Of a DNA stretch of 64,000 nt, positions 16,895-25,409 are shown one piece after another. Numbering within the stretch: the stretch's first letter is position 1; each line of letters opens with the position of its first letter. Location of the stretch: NCBI RefSeq assembly GCF_001854805.1, contig NZ_MBLO01000221.1, forward strand, positions 16,424-80,423, written 5' to 3'. The notes under the pieces are model-generated. The model made no database searches and was not told the DNA's origin. It worked only from the letters and a program-made list of their open reading frames with translations. Source of the stretch: Pseudofrankia coriaricola (GTDB lineage Bacteria; Actinomycetota; Actinomycetes; Frankiales; Frankiaceae). The position numbers and the translations under genes were made by a program.

Positions 16895-17314
16895 ATGAAA
16901 ATCGGTGAGCTGTCGCGGCGCACCGGCGTGCCCGCCCGGATGCTTCGGTACTACGAGGAGCAGGGCCTGCTGAGCCCGGAGCGGGCCGACAACGGGTACC
17001 GCGCCTATCCCGAGTCGACGGTCGACCGCGTGCGCCAGATTCGAGGTCTGCTCGACTGCGGCCTTACCACCGAGATCATCCGCGCCATCCTGCCGTGCCT
17101 GGACCAGCCCGAACACATCTACCTGCTGCCGGAAAACCTCAACCCGCGGACGCTCGAACTGCTTCACCACGAGGTCGCGCGTATCCAGCAGCGGATCGAC
17201 TGCCTGACGCGCAACCGCGACGCGGTGCTCGAATACCTCGCGGCCGCGCAGTCCGGTGTCGCGCCATGCGCCGGAAATCGACGCTCTGGCGAACGACCCG
17301 CGCCGTCATCCTGA
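16895..17314 (+). CDS. MerR family transcriptional regulator
   Basis: A 139-residue regulator with a textbook MerR N-terminus: MKIGELSRRTGVPARMLRYY, then EEQGLLSPERADNGYRAYPE and a dimerisation helix (ARIQQRIDCLTRNRDAVLEY). Two Cys residues (Cys53 region LLDCGL and ILPCLDQ) and a late Cys are present, but there is no recognisable metal-binding loop, so drug or redox sensing is as likely as metal sensing. It probably controls the divergent MFS exporter. Confidence 0.92.
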   Translation: MKIGELSRRTGVPARMLRYYEEQGLLSPERADNGYRAYPESTVDRVRQIRGLLDCGLTTEIIRAILPCLDQPEHIYLLPENLNPRTLELLHHEVARIQQRIDCLTRNRDAVLEYLAAAQSGVAPCAGNRRSGERPAPSS

Positions 17315-17400
17315 CCCTTCCGACGAAGGCGGATCGGCACGGTCAGCGCCTCATCTGGGCGTGGCCCTCGAACGGGCCCGGGATGGTCGACGGCCGAGGT

Positions 17401-17517
17401 GTGGCCCGCCGCGGTGACGGTGCGGCGTTCGACGCGTTCCTCGCCGAGCAGGCCGGGGCCGACGCCGCCCTCATCGCCCGCCACTTCGGCGGCAAAGCCG
17501 ACCTCGTTCTGCTTCCA
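17401..17517 (+). pseudogene. Relic of a TetR-type DNA-binding domain
   Basis: In this frame the sequence encodes AFLAEQAGADAALIARHFGG followed by KADLVL, which matches the recognition-helix end of TetR proteins (typically AGV-x-x-ALI-x-x-HFG-x-K-x-x-L). There is no start, no upstream helix and no ligand domain. The 28 bases coding AAFDAFLAEQ are identical to part of the acyl-CoA ligase gene near 8606-8633, so the fragment may be mosaic. Confidence 0.4.
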
Positions 17518-17542
17518 GTTCGAAGGAGTCGGGTGGCCAGGC

Positions 17543-17567
17543 GGGGACGCCCGCGTGGGGCGTCCCC
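17543..17567 (-). terminator. Hairpin terminator after msrA
   Basis: GGGGACGCCC (17543-17552) pairs perfectly with GGGCGTCCCC (17558-17567) around GCGTG. It starts 14 bases beyond the msrA stop codon. Confidence 0.65.
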
Positions 17568-17581
17568 TCGGTCAGGGATGG

Positions 17582-18103
17582 TCAGTGCGCCGCGGACTCC
17601 GCCCGGTGGGGGAGCTTCCATCCCGGCCGCACGTAGTGACAGGTGTAGCCCTCCGGGTAGTTCTGCAGGTAGTCCTGGTGCTCCGGCTCCGCCTGCCAGA
17701 ACGGACCGGCCGGAACGACCTCGGTGACGACCTTCCCCGGCCAGAGGCCGGAGGCGTCGACGTCCGCGATGGTGTCCTCGGCGACCCGCTTCTGCTCCTC
17801 GTCGGTGTAGAAGATCGCCGACCGGTAGCTGAGGCCGATGTCGTTGCCCTGCCGGTTCTTCGTCGACGGGTCGTGGATCTGGAAGAAGAACTCCAGCAGG
17901 TCCCGGTAGGAGATCCTGGCCGGGTCAAAGGTGATCTCCAGCGCCTCGGCATGGGTGCCATGGTTGCGATACGTCGCGTTGGGCACGTCGCCGCCGGTGT
18001 AACCCACCTCGGTGTCCAGCACGCCGGGGAGCTTGCGGACGAGATCCTCGACCCCCCAGAAACAGCCGCCAGCCAGGATGGCCTTCTCTGTCGCGGTGCT
18101 CAT
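17582..18103 (-). CDS. msrA: Peptide-methionine (S)-S-oxide reductase MsrA
   Basis: A 173-residue MsrA of normal size. The active-site motif GGCFWGVED places the nucleophile at Cys14, followed by [20 protein letters not shown], the family signature that binds the methyl sulfoxide. The enzyme repairs S-epimers of oxidised methionine in proteins using thioredoxin. Its ATG at 18103 directly follows the msrB stop codon (TAAATG), so the two are cotranscribed and probably coupled. There is no extra C-terminal Cys cluster beyond the core, so recycling probably depends on the single visible downstream Cys (in [11 protein letters not shown]). Confidence 0.97.
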   Translation of the reverse strand: MSTATEKAILAGGCFWGVEDLVRKLPGVLDTEVGYTGGDVPNATYRNHGTHAEALEITFDPARISYRDLLEFFFQIHDPSTKNRQGNDIGLSYRSAIFYTDEEQKRVAEDTIADVDASGLWPGKVVTEVVPAGPFWQAEPEHQDYLQNYPEGYTCHYVRPGWKLPHRAESAAH

Positions 18104-18568
18104 TTACTCGGTCTTCCCCTCTATGTCCTCAAAAAGGTGCCGGTAGGCGCCGTAGCCCGCACTGTCCAGCTCGTCGGCCGGGACGAAGCGGAGGGCCGCC
18201 GAGTTCAGGCAGTACCGCAGGCCGCCGGCGGCCGCCGGGCCGTCGTCGAACAGGTGGCCGAGGTGGCTGTCGCCGTGGGCCGACCGGACCTCGGTCCGCC
18301 GCATCCCGTAGCTGGTGTCGCTCTTCTCGACCACGTTGCCCGGCTCGATCGGCACCGTGAAACTCGGCCAGCCGGTGCCGCTCTCGAACTTGTGCACCGA
18401 CGCGAACAAAGGCTCACCGGAAACGATGTCGACGTAGATCCCCGGCTCCTTGTTGTCGCAGTACTCACCGGTGAACGCGGGCTCGGTGCCGCTCTCCTGG
18501 GTCACCCGGTACTGCTCCGGCGTAAGCCGCGAGATGGCTGCCTCGTCCTTGCTGTAGGTCTCTGGCAT
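18104..18568 (-). CDS. msrB: Peptide-methionine (R)-S-oxide reductase MsrB
   Basis: A 154-residue MsrB. Diagnostic segments are [50 protein letters not shown] and [13 protein letters not shown], with the catalytic Cys120 and a probable resolving Cys37. The two CxxC zinc pairs found in many MsrB proteins are absent, so this is the zinc-free form. It reduces R-epimers of methionine sulfoxide. The ATG at 18568 follows GGGAGGA by four bases. It is the first gene of the msrB-msrA operon. Confidence 0.97.
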   Translation of the reverse strand: MPETYSKDEAAISRLTPEQYRVTQESGTEPAFTGEYCDNKEPGIYVDIVSGEPLFASVHKFESGTGWPSFTVPIEPGNVVEKSDTSYGMRRTEVRSAHGDSHLGHLFDDGPAAAGGLRYCLNSAALRFVPADELDSAGYGAYRHLFEDIEGKTE

Positions 18569-18770
18569 CTCGTCCTCCCGACGGTGGCATACCTAGCGGA
18601 TCTAACGCCGCTGATCACCCGTTTGTGCCCGGCCGGCGGGCGGGCGGCGGCGGCGGACGAGCGTGGATGCCCAGGCCATCGTCTGGCCCATGGCCAGCAC
18701 CGGCGGACGCTGGCGGACGCCCGCCGACAGAGCACTGCCGATCTCATGATCGGCGGGTCGGCCGGTCTCG

Positions 18771-19481
18771 GTGGCCGGACACTTGCCAGTTACGGCACAT
18801 GTGTCCATTATCACGCGTGTGACGTTCAGCCTGCCGCCGGCGGTTCCCGTGCGGGACCGCCGGTCGCGCCGGTCGCGTTCCGCGCTGCTCCGGGCGGCGG
18901 TTGACCTGGTGGGAGAGCGCGGCACGGCGGCCGTGCCAATCTCCGATCTCGCGGACGCGGCGGACGTGAGCCGGCAGGTGCTGTACCAGCATTTCGGCGA
19001 CCGTGACGCGCTCCTTCTCGAGGCCGCGCTGGATCTTGCTCGACGGGACCTGATGCCGGGGCTGGGGGATCCGGCCGCCGCGGTCCCCGGCCGTGCCCGG
19101 TCGCTGGCGGTGGCCAGCCACTTCGCGGAGCACCGCGGGTTCTACCGGGCGCTGATGACGGGCTCGACCGCGTTCGCCCTGGGCAAGGTGCTGACGGGCC
19201 TCCTCGTGCCTTTCAACCGGCAGCTCTTCCAGGAGGCGTTGGGCGGGACACTCGACGCGCGGACGATGGATGATCTCGCGACGGGTCTCGCCGGCGGTGG
19301 GCACGCTCTCGTCTGCGCCTGGCTGATCGGCGGTGAGGATCCTCTCGACCCGGAGGAGTTCGCCGACCGGATCACGCGGATGGTGACCTTCCTCGTCAAC
19401 GCGCTTCTCACGGTGCACGCCCCCAGCCGCGAGCCGGGCGTTCTCGCATCCGGCCAACCACGGGAGAGGACCATCCGATGA
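18771..19481 (+). CDS. TetR family regulator coupled to a carboxylesterase gene
   Basis: A TetR-family protein of up to 236 residues. The HTH runs LLRAAVDLVGERGTAAVPIS then LADAADVSRQVLYQHFGDRD, a canonical TetR recognition helix. A C-terminal helical domain follows. The start is uncertain: GTG at 18771 and GTG at 18819 are both possible, and neither has a clear ribosome site. The stop codon overlaps the ATG of the esterase (ATGA), so the regulator and enzyme are made from one transcript. It presumably responds to the esterase substrate or product. Confidence 0.88.
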   Translation: MAGHLPVTAHVSIITRVTFSLPPAVPVRDRRSRRSRSALLRAAVDLVGERGTAAVPISDLADAADVSRQVLYQHFGDRDALLLEAALDLARRDLMPGLGDPAAAVPGRARSLAVASHFAEHRGFYRALMTGSTAFALGKVLTGLLVPFNRQLFQEALGGTLDARTMDDLATGLAGGGHALVCAWLIGGEDPLDPEEFADRITRMVTFLVNALLTVHAPSREPGVLASGQPRERTIR

Positions 19482-21025
19482 CCGCAGGCAGGACCGACGC
19501 GTCCCGGCGCTCCGGCGAGCCCGAAGTACGTACCGCTCGCGGGAGGGTACGCGGCCGTTGGGAGGACGGGTTAGCCGTCTTCCGCGGCATCCCGTTCGCG
19601 CGGCCACCCGTCGGCGACGAGCGGTTTGCGGCACCAGTCCCAGCGCACGCATGGGAAGGGGCGCGGGAGGCGTTTGTCTTCGGCCCGCCGCCTCCGCAGG
19701 ACGCGGGGATTCCCGGGAGAAGCGGTGCCGTGGACACGTCGGCGGGCGAGGACTGGCTGACAGTCAACGTCTGGTCGCCGGACCCGGATCCGGCGGCCCG
19801 CCGCCCGGTACTGGTGTGGATCTATGGTGGGGCGTTCAAGCTCGGTCAGGCGGGAAGCCCCGGCTACGACGCCAGCCACATCGCCCAGGAGGGCGATGTC
19901 GTCGTGGTCTCCTTCAACTATCGCGTGGGCTTCGAAGGGTTCGCGCGGATCGCCGGGGCACCGGCCAACCGCGGGCTGCTCGACCAGGTGTCAGCGCTGG
20001 AATGGGTGCGCGACAGCATCACGGCATTCGGCGGTGACCCTGACCGGGTCACGGTGTTCGGTGAGTCGGCGGGCGCCGGGTCCATCGCCGCCCTGCTGGC
20101 GATGCCACGGTCCGACGGCCTGTTTCAGCGGGCGATCCTGCAGAGCCCGTCCGGCGTCTTCTTCTCCGACGCGCTGGGCATCGACATCGCCGCCGCGATC
20201 GCGACGGAGGCGGGACGGCGAGCGACCATCGAGGATCTTTCCGCCGTGGACCCCTACAGGCTGGTGGACGCGGGCGCCGTGGTGACGACCAAGATGCGCG
20301 AGCGCGAGGACCGGTGGGGAGCGGTCGCCCACACCGTCACGCCCTACGCCCCGGTCGTCGACGGCGACGTGCTGCCCACCGCACCGTGGCAGGCGCTGCG
20401 GGCCGGCGCGGCGCGGGAGGTCGCTCTGATCATCGGGCACAACCGCGACGAGTATCGGCTGTTCACCGTTCTCGGCGGGCAGCGTGGCCGTATCGAGGAC
20501 GAGGACGCCTCACTGGCGCTACGCACCTTTGGCCCGCAGCCCGACGGCGAGCGCGCATATCGCGCGGCCTTCCCGGAGGCATCGGCCGAGAACCTGCACG
20601 AGCTCGTCCAGTCGGACTGGCTGTTCCGCATGCCCGCTCTCCACCTCGCCGACGCGCAGACCGCCGCCGGCGGCCGTGCCCACCTCTACGAACTGGCCTG
20701 GGCCGCGCCAGGCAGCGGGGGTGCCCTGGGCGCCTGCCACGGCCTCGACGGCCCGCTGGTGTTCGGCACCTTCGACGCACACCTCGGCCCGCTGCTCCTC
20801 GGTCCCGAGCCGTCCGATGAAGCCAGGACGCTCGCGGCCCGCATTCGTGGCGCCTGGACCGCCTTCGCCACCACCGGCGACCCGGGCTGGCCCACCTACG
20901 ACCCCGAGCGACGACTCACGCAGATCTTCGACGCCAATCCGACCGTCACCGCCTACCCGGAGGAAACCTCCCGGCGGCTGTGGCGGAACCACATCTTCGC
21001 CACGCTCCCCTTGCGCGCGTCCTAA
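19478..21025 (+). CDS. Type-B carboxylesterase
   Basis: A 515-residue alpha/beta-hydrolase of the carboxylesterase/lipase type-B family. The N-terminal EDWLTVNVWSPD matches the family's EDCLYLN signature with Cys replaced by Trp. The oxyanion loop is IYGGAFKLG, and the nucleophile elbow is TVFGESAGAGS with Ser197. The acid is probably in GHNRDEYRLF and the His in GACHGLDGPLVFG. There is no signal peptide, so it acts in the cytosol on an ester xenobiotic or metabolite. It is translationally coupled to the upstream TetR gene. Confidence 0.95.
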   Translation: MTAGRTDASRRSGEPEVRTARGRVRGRWEDGLAVFRGIPFARPPVGDERFAAPVPAHAWEGAREAFVFGPPPPQDAGIPGRSGAVDTSAGEDWLTVNVWSPDPDPAARRPVLVWIYGGAFKLGQAGSPGYDASHIAQEGDVVVVSFNYRVGFEGFARIAGAPANRGLLDQVSALEWVRDSITAFGGDPDRVTVFGESAGAGSIAALLAMPRSDGLFQRAILQSPSGVFFSDALGIDIAAAIATEAGRRATIEDLSAVDPYRLVDAGAVVTTKMREREDRWGAVAHTVTPYAPVVDGDVLPTAPWQALRAGAAREVALIIGHNRDEYRLFTVLGGQRGRIEDEDASLALRTFGPQPDGERAYRAAFPEASAENLHELVQSDWLFRMPALHLADAQTAAGGRAHLYELAWAAPGSGGALGACHGLDGPLVFGTFDAHLGPLLLGPEPSDEARTLAARIRGAWTAFATTGDPGWPTYDPERRLTQIFDANPTVTAYPEETSRRLWRNHIFATLPLRAS

Positions 21026-21159
21026 TGCGTGGCGGACCGCGCGGCCCCGCACCCGCGGATGACCACCTGCCGGACCACCTCGACCCCGGCCAGTAGACCC
21101 GGGAATCCGTCGCCGGCGTTCCAGCCTGACGACCTATGGTCCCGGCCTGCATGACCGCT

Positions 21160-21189
21160 GCGCCGCTTTGACGGGGCGGCGTGTTTTTT
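21160..21189 (+). terminator. Hairpin plus T-run between esterase and binding-protein genes
   Basis: GCGCCGC (21160-21166) can pair with GCGGCGT (21176-21182) around a nine-base loop, followed within two bases by TTTTTT. This is one of the few intrinsic-type terminators with a U-run in the window. Confidence 0.6.
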
Positions 21190-21227
21190 GTATCCGCGCA
21201 GCGCCCATCAGCAAAGGCAGGGGAACC

Positions 21228-22583
21228 ATGATGCTCATCAATGGACCGACCGGTCAGCCGACATCTGGACGGCCGCGCTCGACCGCCGCGGCCGAGCCGG
21301 CGGCCGCCCGCCCCGGGGGCCGCTTACGGTTACGGCTCGCCGGCATCACCGTCCTCGCCGCGGGCCTGGCCTTCATGTCGGCCTGCGGTGGCGGCTCCGA
21401 CGACGCGGGGGCCCCCGCGACGCCGACGGCAAATGGCTCCGCGGGTGCCGCGGACCCCCTCGGTCCGGTCGACAAGGCGACCGGCGCGCCCGTCAAGATC
21501 GGTCTGATCGGGGAGGGCGCCACCCCGGTACTGGACGCACGGCCCGCGGACCAGGTGGCCGAGGCGACCGTCAAGTACCTCAACGAGCACAAGGCCGGGA
21601 TCGGCGGCCGGCCCATCGAGCTGACGATCTGCGAGACCCAGGGCGACCCGTCCAAGGCCGCCGACTGCGGCAACCAGATGATCGAGAAGGGTGTCGTCGC
21701 CGTCCTCATCGGCACGTCCGGTGTCGTCGATGACGCCTGGAAGCCGCTGGGCGAGGCGAAGATCCCCGTCATGCTCTACGGTTCGAGTGACCCGGCGCTG
21801 CTGTCGAGCCAGACGACGTTCTCGCTGGGCAACCCGACCTTCCCCGTGATCGACCTGCCGATCCAGGTCGCGAAGGACGAGGGCAACAAGAAGGTCACCG
21901 CCATCGTGATCGACGTCCCGGCCGCGCTCCACTCCGCGCAGGAGGTCGCGCCGCCGCTGTTCGCGAAGGCCGGCATCGGCTACGACCTGATCCGCGTGGC
22001 GCCGGGCACCGCTGACATGACGCCCCAGATGCAGCAGGTCGTCTCGAACGGCTCGGACGAGGTCTTCATCATCGGGAACGACTCGTTCTGCATCAGCGCC
22101 ATGAACGGCCTCAAGGCCGTCGGCTTCACCGGCACGATCAGCGCCATCTCCCAGTGCGTCACCGACGCGACCCGCAAGTCGGTCCCGGGAGCCACGCTGA
22201 AGGGCATGGTTGTCAGCGCCACGGCGCCGGTCGGCCCGGACAGCCCGTCGATGCGCCTTTACCAGAAGGTCGTCGACACCTACGGCACGGACATCGACAC
22301 CAGCGTCCAGGACAGCATGATCGCGTTCATGCTGACGGCCGGCCTCCAGACGGCGCTCGACGGCATCTCCGGGGACATCACGCCGGCGACCGTCACCTCG
22401 ACGATCAAGGCGATGAAGGAGACCGAGCTGCCCGGCGGCGCCGGACTGAAGTTCCGCTGCAACGGCAAGGCGGACCCGGCCAACCCGGCCGTCTGCGTCC
22501 TCGGCGGCCTGACCACCACCCTCGACGACAAGGGCCAGCCCGCCGCGTACAAGGTCCTCGGCAACACCCCGATCGCGGACTGA
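21228..22583 (+). CDS. ABC-type branched-chain amino acid/amide substrate-binding lipoprotein
   Basis: A 451-residue extracellular binding protein of the LivJ/LivK type. A long Arg-rich N-terminus precedes a membrane segment (LAGITVLAAGLAFMSAC) with the lipobox MSAC, so the mature lipoprotein starts at Cys53. The mature part has the type-1 periplasmic-binding fold: PVKIGLIGEGATPVLDARPA, GIGGRPIELTICETQGDPSK, VAVLIGTSGVVDDAW and later VFIIGNDSFCISAMNGLKAV. The ATG at 21228 follows AGGGGA; an adjacent second ATG is possible. No permease or ATPase genes lie next to it, so it is an orphan component that must work with a transporter elsewhere. Confidence 0.9.
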   Translation: MMLINGPTGQPTSGRPRSTAAAEPAAARPGGRLRLRLAGITVLAAGLAFMSACGGGSDDAGAPATPTANGSAGAADPLGPVDKATGAPVKIGLIGEGATPVLDARPADQVAEATVKYLNEHKAGIGGRPIELTICETQGDPSKAADCGNQMIEKGVVAVLIGTSGVVDDAWKPLGEAKIPVMLYGSSDPALLSSQTTFSLGNPTFPVIDLPIQVAKDEGNKKVTAIVIDVPAALHSAQEVAPPLFAKAGIGYDLIRVAPGTADMTPQMQQVVSNGSDEVFIIGNDSFCISAMNGLKAVGFTGTISAISQCVTDATRKSVPGATLKGMVVSATAPVGPDSPSMRLYQKVVDTYGTDIDTSVQDSMIAFMLTAGLQTALDGISGDITPATVTSTIKAMKETELPGGAGLKFRCNGKADPANPAVCVLGGLTTTLDDKGQPAAYKVLGNTPIAD

Positions 22584-22600
22584 CAGCGGCTGTGCCCAGA

Positions 22601-22634
22601 GGCGCGCGACGAGGCCCCGTCCTCGTCGCGCGCC
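22601..22634 (+). terminator. 14-bp perfect hairpin after the binding-protein gene
   Basis: GGCGCGCGACGAGG (22601-22614) and CCTCGTCGCGCGCC (22621-22634) are perfect reverse complements around CCCCGT. The hairpin starts 17 bases after the stop codon and may also serve the converging tetR gene. Confidence 0.75.
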
Positions 22635-22733
22635 ACCAGGCCCGTCCCGTTCGTCGCCGTGGGCGCGGCTCTGCTCGCCGCTGTGGGCGCCGGCTGCTCC
22701 CGCGCTCGCCCGGGGGCGGTGTCGCGGCCTACG

Positions 22734-23498
22734 TCACGATCCGGGTGACTCCGTCATGACGGAGTCCGCCGAGCCTTCTCGTGGGTCCGTGCCACTCGCC
22801 TGTCCCGCGCCCGCGCGCAGGTCGGCCTCGAGGCCGGAGAGCAGGCATTCGATGGTGTACCGGTAGAGCGTGGCGCGGCTGGCGTCCGGATCCTGCGCCC
22901 AGGACCGCAGCCAGGGCTGCATCGTGGCCCAGCCCGCGCCGGCGCCCGGCGGCGCGGCCATGGTCTGGAGAGTGGTCGCGGCGGCGGCACGACCGTGCCC
23001 GGCGAGAGCGCGGTCGTCGTCGAGGGCGACGAGCAGGATGGCGCTGTTGAGCAGCGTGGCGTAGGCGAGCGGCGCACGGTCGCCGAACCCCGCGGCGGCA
23101 AGCAGACCGATGCCCCGATCCATGATCGGTAGGGCGGACGGGACGGTGGCACCGTCCCGGCACAGCCGGCGGGCGACCCCGACGTAGCGGCCGACGATGC
23201 CCCGGCTGGGGTAGAGGAACGCGCGGAACCAGTCCTGCCAGCCGAGGTCGGCGGGCGGGTTCGGCATCATCGCCACGACCCGCTCCACGACGGCGTCCAG
23301 AATCGCCTCCCGGTCGCCGACGTGGTAGGCGATCGTGTTCGGCCAGACCTCGAGGGCGTGGGCGAGGTCGCGGATGCTCCAGCCGTCCAGGCCGCGCTCC
23401 CGGGTCAGTTCCAGCGCGGCGTCGATCACCCGGTCCGGGGTGAGCCTGACCCTGGTACCGACGTCCGTTCCTCGACCGCGCTCCGCCACAGATGTCAC
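22734..23498 (-). CDS. TetR family regulator
   Basis: A 254-residue regulator. The HTH is VRLTPDRVIDAALELTRERG then LDGWSIRDLAHALEVWPNTI followed by AYHVGDREAILDA, a TetR/TetR_C-like arrangement in which the usual YYHFGSK reads AYHVGDR. The C-terminal domain is long and Ala-rich. The gene lies between the binding protein (converging) and the ABC transporter operon (same strand, 150 bases upstream of it in coordinates, that is downstream in transcription). Whether it controls either is not evident. Confidence 0.87.
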   Translation of the reverse strand: MTSVAERGRGTDVGTRVRLTPDRVIDAALELTRERGLDGWSIRDLAHALEVWPNTIAYHVGDREAILDAVVERVVAMMPNPPADLGWQDWFRAFLYPSRGIVGRYVGVARRLCRDGATVPSALPIMDRGIGLLAAAGFGDRAPLAYATLLNSAILLVALDDDRALAGHGRAAAATTLQTMAAPPGAGAGWATMQPWLRSWAQDPDASRATLYRYTIECLLSGLEADLRAGAGQASGTDPREGSADSVMTESPGS

Positions 23499-23596
23499 GT
23501 TCCCACACCCGGCCGAGGCCGGACCCGAGACCGGCCGCGGGGGCCGGCCGATGGACCGACCGTCGGCACCGACTGCTGGAGACCGGCCGCGGGGAG

Positions 23597-23618
23597 ACCG
23601 ACCGCCGGGCCGGTCGGT
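23597..23618 (-). terminator. Hairpin after the first ABC transporter pair
   Basis: ACCGACCG (23597-23604) pairs with CGGTCGGT (23611-23618) around CCGGGC. It lies 30 bases past the stop of the last ABC gene. Nearby GAGACCGGCCGCGGGG occurs twice (about 23527 and 23578). Confidence 0.45.
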
Positions 23619-23648
23619 CCCGGCCGTCGGCTCGGTTGTGGCGACGGC

Positions 23649-25409
23649 TCAGTCCCCGCCGGTGGCCGCTCCGGCGGCGACACGGGTGCCGAGGTGCCAA
23701 CCCGCCGCGCGCTGGCGTTGCCGCCAGAACGCGGCGTAGCGGCCGTCGTTCGCCAGCAGCTCGGCGTGGGTGCCGCGCTCGGCGATGCGGCCGCCGTCCA
23801 GGACGAGGATCTGGTCGGCGTGGGCGACGGTGGTGAGCCGGTGGGCGACGACGAACACCGTGCGGGCCAGCGTGAGGGCGGCCAACGCGGAGGTGATCGC
23901 GGCCTCGTTCTCCGGGTCGACGGCGGCGGTGGCCTCGTCGAGCAGCACGATCGGGGCGTCCTTGAGCAGGGCGCGGGCGATCGAGACCCGCTGGCGCTCC
24001 CCTCCGGACAGCGAGGCGCCGCCCTCGCCGACCTGGGTCTCCCAGCCGTCCGGCAGCCGGTCGACGATCTCGTCGACGCGGGCGAGCCGGGCCGCCTCGC
24101 GCAGCTCGGCGTCGGTGGCGTCGGGGCGGGCCAGCCGGATGTTGTCGGCGATGCTGCCCTCGAAGAGGTAGACGTCCTGGAAGACCGGCGCGACCAGGGC
24201 GCCGCGCTGCTCCGCGGTCAGCGCCCGCAGGTCGACGCCGCCGACGCCGATGCCGCCGGCGTCGACGTCGAGGAAGCGGGCGAGCAGCCACAGCAGGGTG
24301 GTCTTGCCGGCCCCGGACGATCCCACGATGGCCGTCGTGGTGCCGGCCTCGGCGGTGAAGCTGATCCCGGACAGGACCGGGCGGTCGTGGTCATACCCGA
24401 AGCTGACGTCGTCGACATCGACGCGGTGCCCGTCGACCGGGGTGGGGCGGTCGGGCTCGGGCAGGGGAGCGGTCGCCAGGACCTCGTCGATGCGGGTGAG
24501 GCTTGCCCTGGCCGCGCGCAGCGTGGCGCCGTACTCGGCCGCGGCGGCCAGCGGCTCGGCGAACCGGGCCAGCAGCACCAGCAGGGCGACCAGCTCGGCC
24601 GTCCGGTCGCTGTCACGTAGGGCGAGGGCCGTGCCGAGCAGGATGAGCGCGGTGAACACGAGCTGGACGGTGAGGGCGTTCGCGCCAAGCGCTGGCAGGG
24701 TGCGGCCGAGCTGGCGGCGACCGGCGGCGTGCTGCGCGCGCAGCGCGTCGTCGAGCTGGGCGTAGCCGTCGCCGGACCGCCCGGCGCCGCGCAGCACCGG
24801 CTGCAGGCGGGCGAACTCGACGACGCGGTCGGCGGCCTCGACGCCGGTGGCGTGCAGCTGCTCGTCGACGCTGGCGGCGCGCCGCGCGGCCCACGAGAAC
24901 ACCGCGAACACCAGCGGGACGGCGGCCAGCGCGCCCAGCCCGAGCCGCCAGTCGAGGATCAGGACGCCGGCGACGACGGTGAGCGGGGTGACCGCGGCCG
25001 AGACGATCGGCTGGAACATGTGCGCGGGCAGTCCCATGATGTCGACGATGCCCTTGCAGGTCAGCTGCCCGATGGCGCCGACGCGGTTGCCGCTGAACCA
25101 GCCGATCGGCAGGTCGGTCAGGTGGTCGCCCAGCCGGTGGTGCAGGGTGCGCGCGAGCAGGTGCCCGAGCCGGAACCCCAGCTGCTGCTGGACGTAGGAC
25201 GCCAGCCAGCCGACCACCACCACCGAGGCGAGCACCGCGAACCAGCGCGCGGCGCCGCCGGTGTCGCCGCGTAGCAGGTCGCGCAGCACCGGCACCAGCA
25301 GCACGTAGGCCACGCCCTGCAGCACGTTGTAGAGGACGAGGGCGGCGAGGTAGCGCAGGTAGTCGCCGCGGTGCTCGGAACCGAGCACCCTGCCCAGCTG
25401 CCGGATCAC
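23649..25409 (-). CDS. ABC transporter, fused permease-ATPase (IrtB-like), pair 1
   Basis: A 586-residue half-transporter. Six membrane helices fill residues about 15-320 (YLAALVLYNVLQGVAYVLLV is the first). The ATPase domain has Walker A GSSGAGKTT, Q-loop VFQDVYLFEGSIADNIR, signature LSGGERQRVSIARAL, Walker B IVLLDEATAAVDPEN and H-loop VVAHRL. The GTG at 25409 follows GGAGG and overlaps the upstream gene's stop (GTGA). Together with that gene it forms a heterodimer resembling mycobacterial IrtA/IrtB, which handle ferric siderophores. A much longer frame reading upstream through the partner gene is a shadow, not a fusion. Confidence 0.92.
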   Translation of the reverse strand: MIRQLGRVLGSEHRGDYLRYLAALVLYNVLQGVAYVLLVPVLRDLLRGDTGGAARWFAVLASVVVVGWLASYVQQQLGFRLGHLLARTLHHRLGDHLTDLPIGWFSGNRVGAIGQLTCKGIVDIMGLPAHMFQPIVSAAVTPLTVVAGVLILDWRLGLGALAAVPLVFAVFSWAARRAASVDEQLHATGVEAADRVVEFARLQPVLRGAGRSGDGYAQLDDALRAQHAAGRRQLGRTLPALGANALTVQLVFTALILLGTALALRDSDRTAELVALLVLLARFAEPLAAAAEYGATLRAARASLTRIDEVLATAPLPEPDRPTPVDGHRVDVDDVSFGYDHDRPVLSGISFTAEAGTTTAIVGSSGAGKTTLLWLLARFLDVDAGGIGVGGVDLRALTAEQRGALVAPVFQDVYLFEGSIADNIRLARPDATDAELREAARLARVDEIVDRLPDGWETQVGEGGASLSGGERQRVSIARALLKDAPIVLLDEATAAVDPENEAAITSALAALTLARTVFVVAHRLTTVAHADQILVLDGGRIAERGTHAELLANDGRYAAFWRQRQRAAGWHLGTRVAAGAATGGD

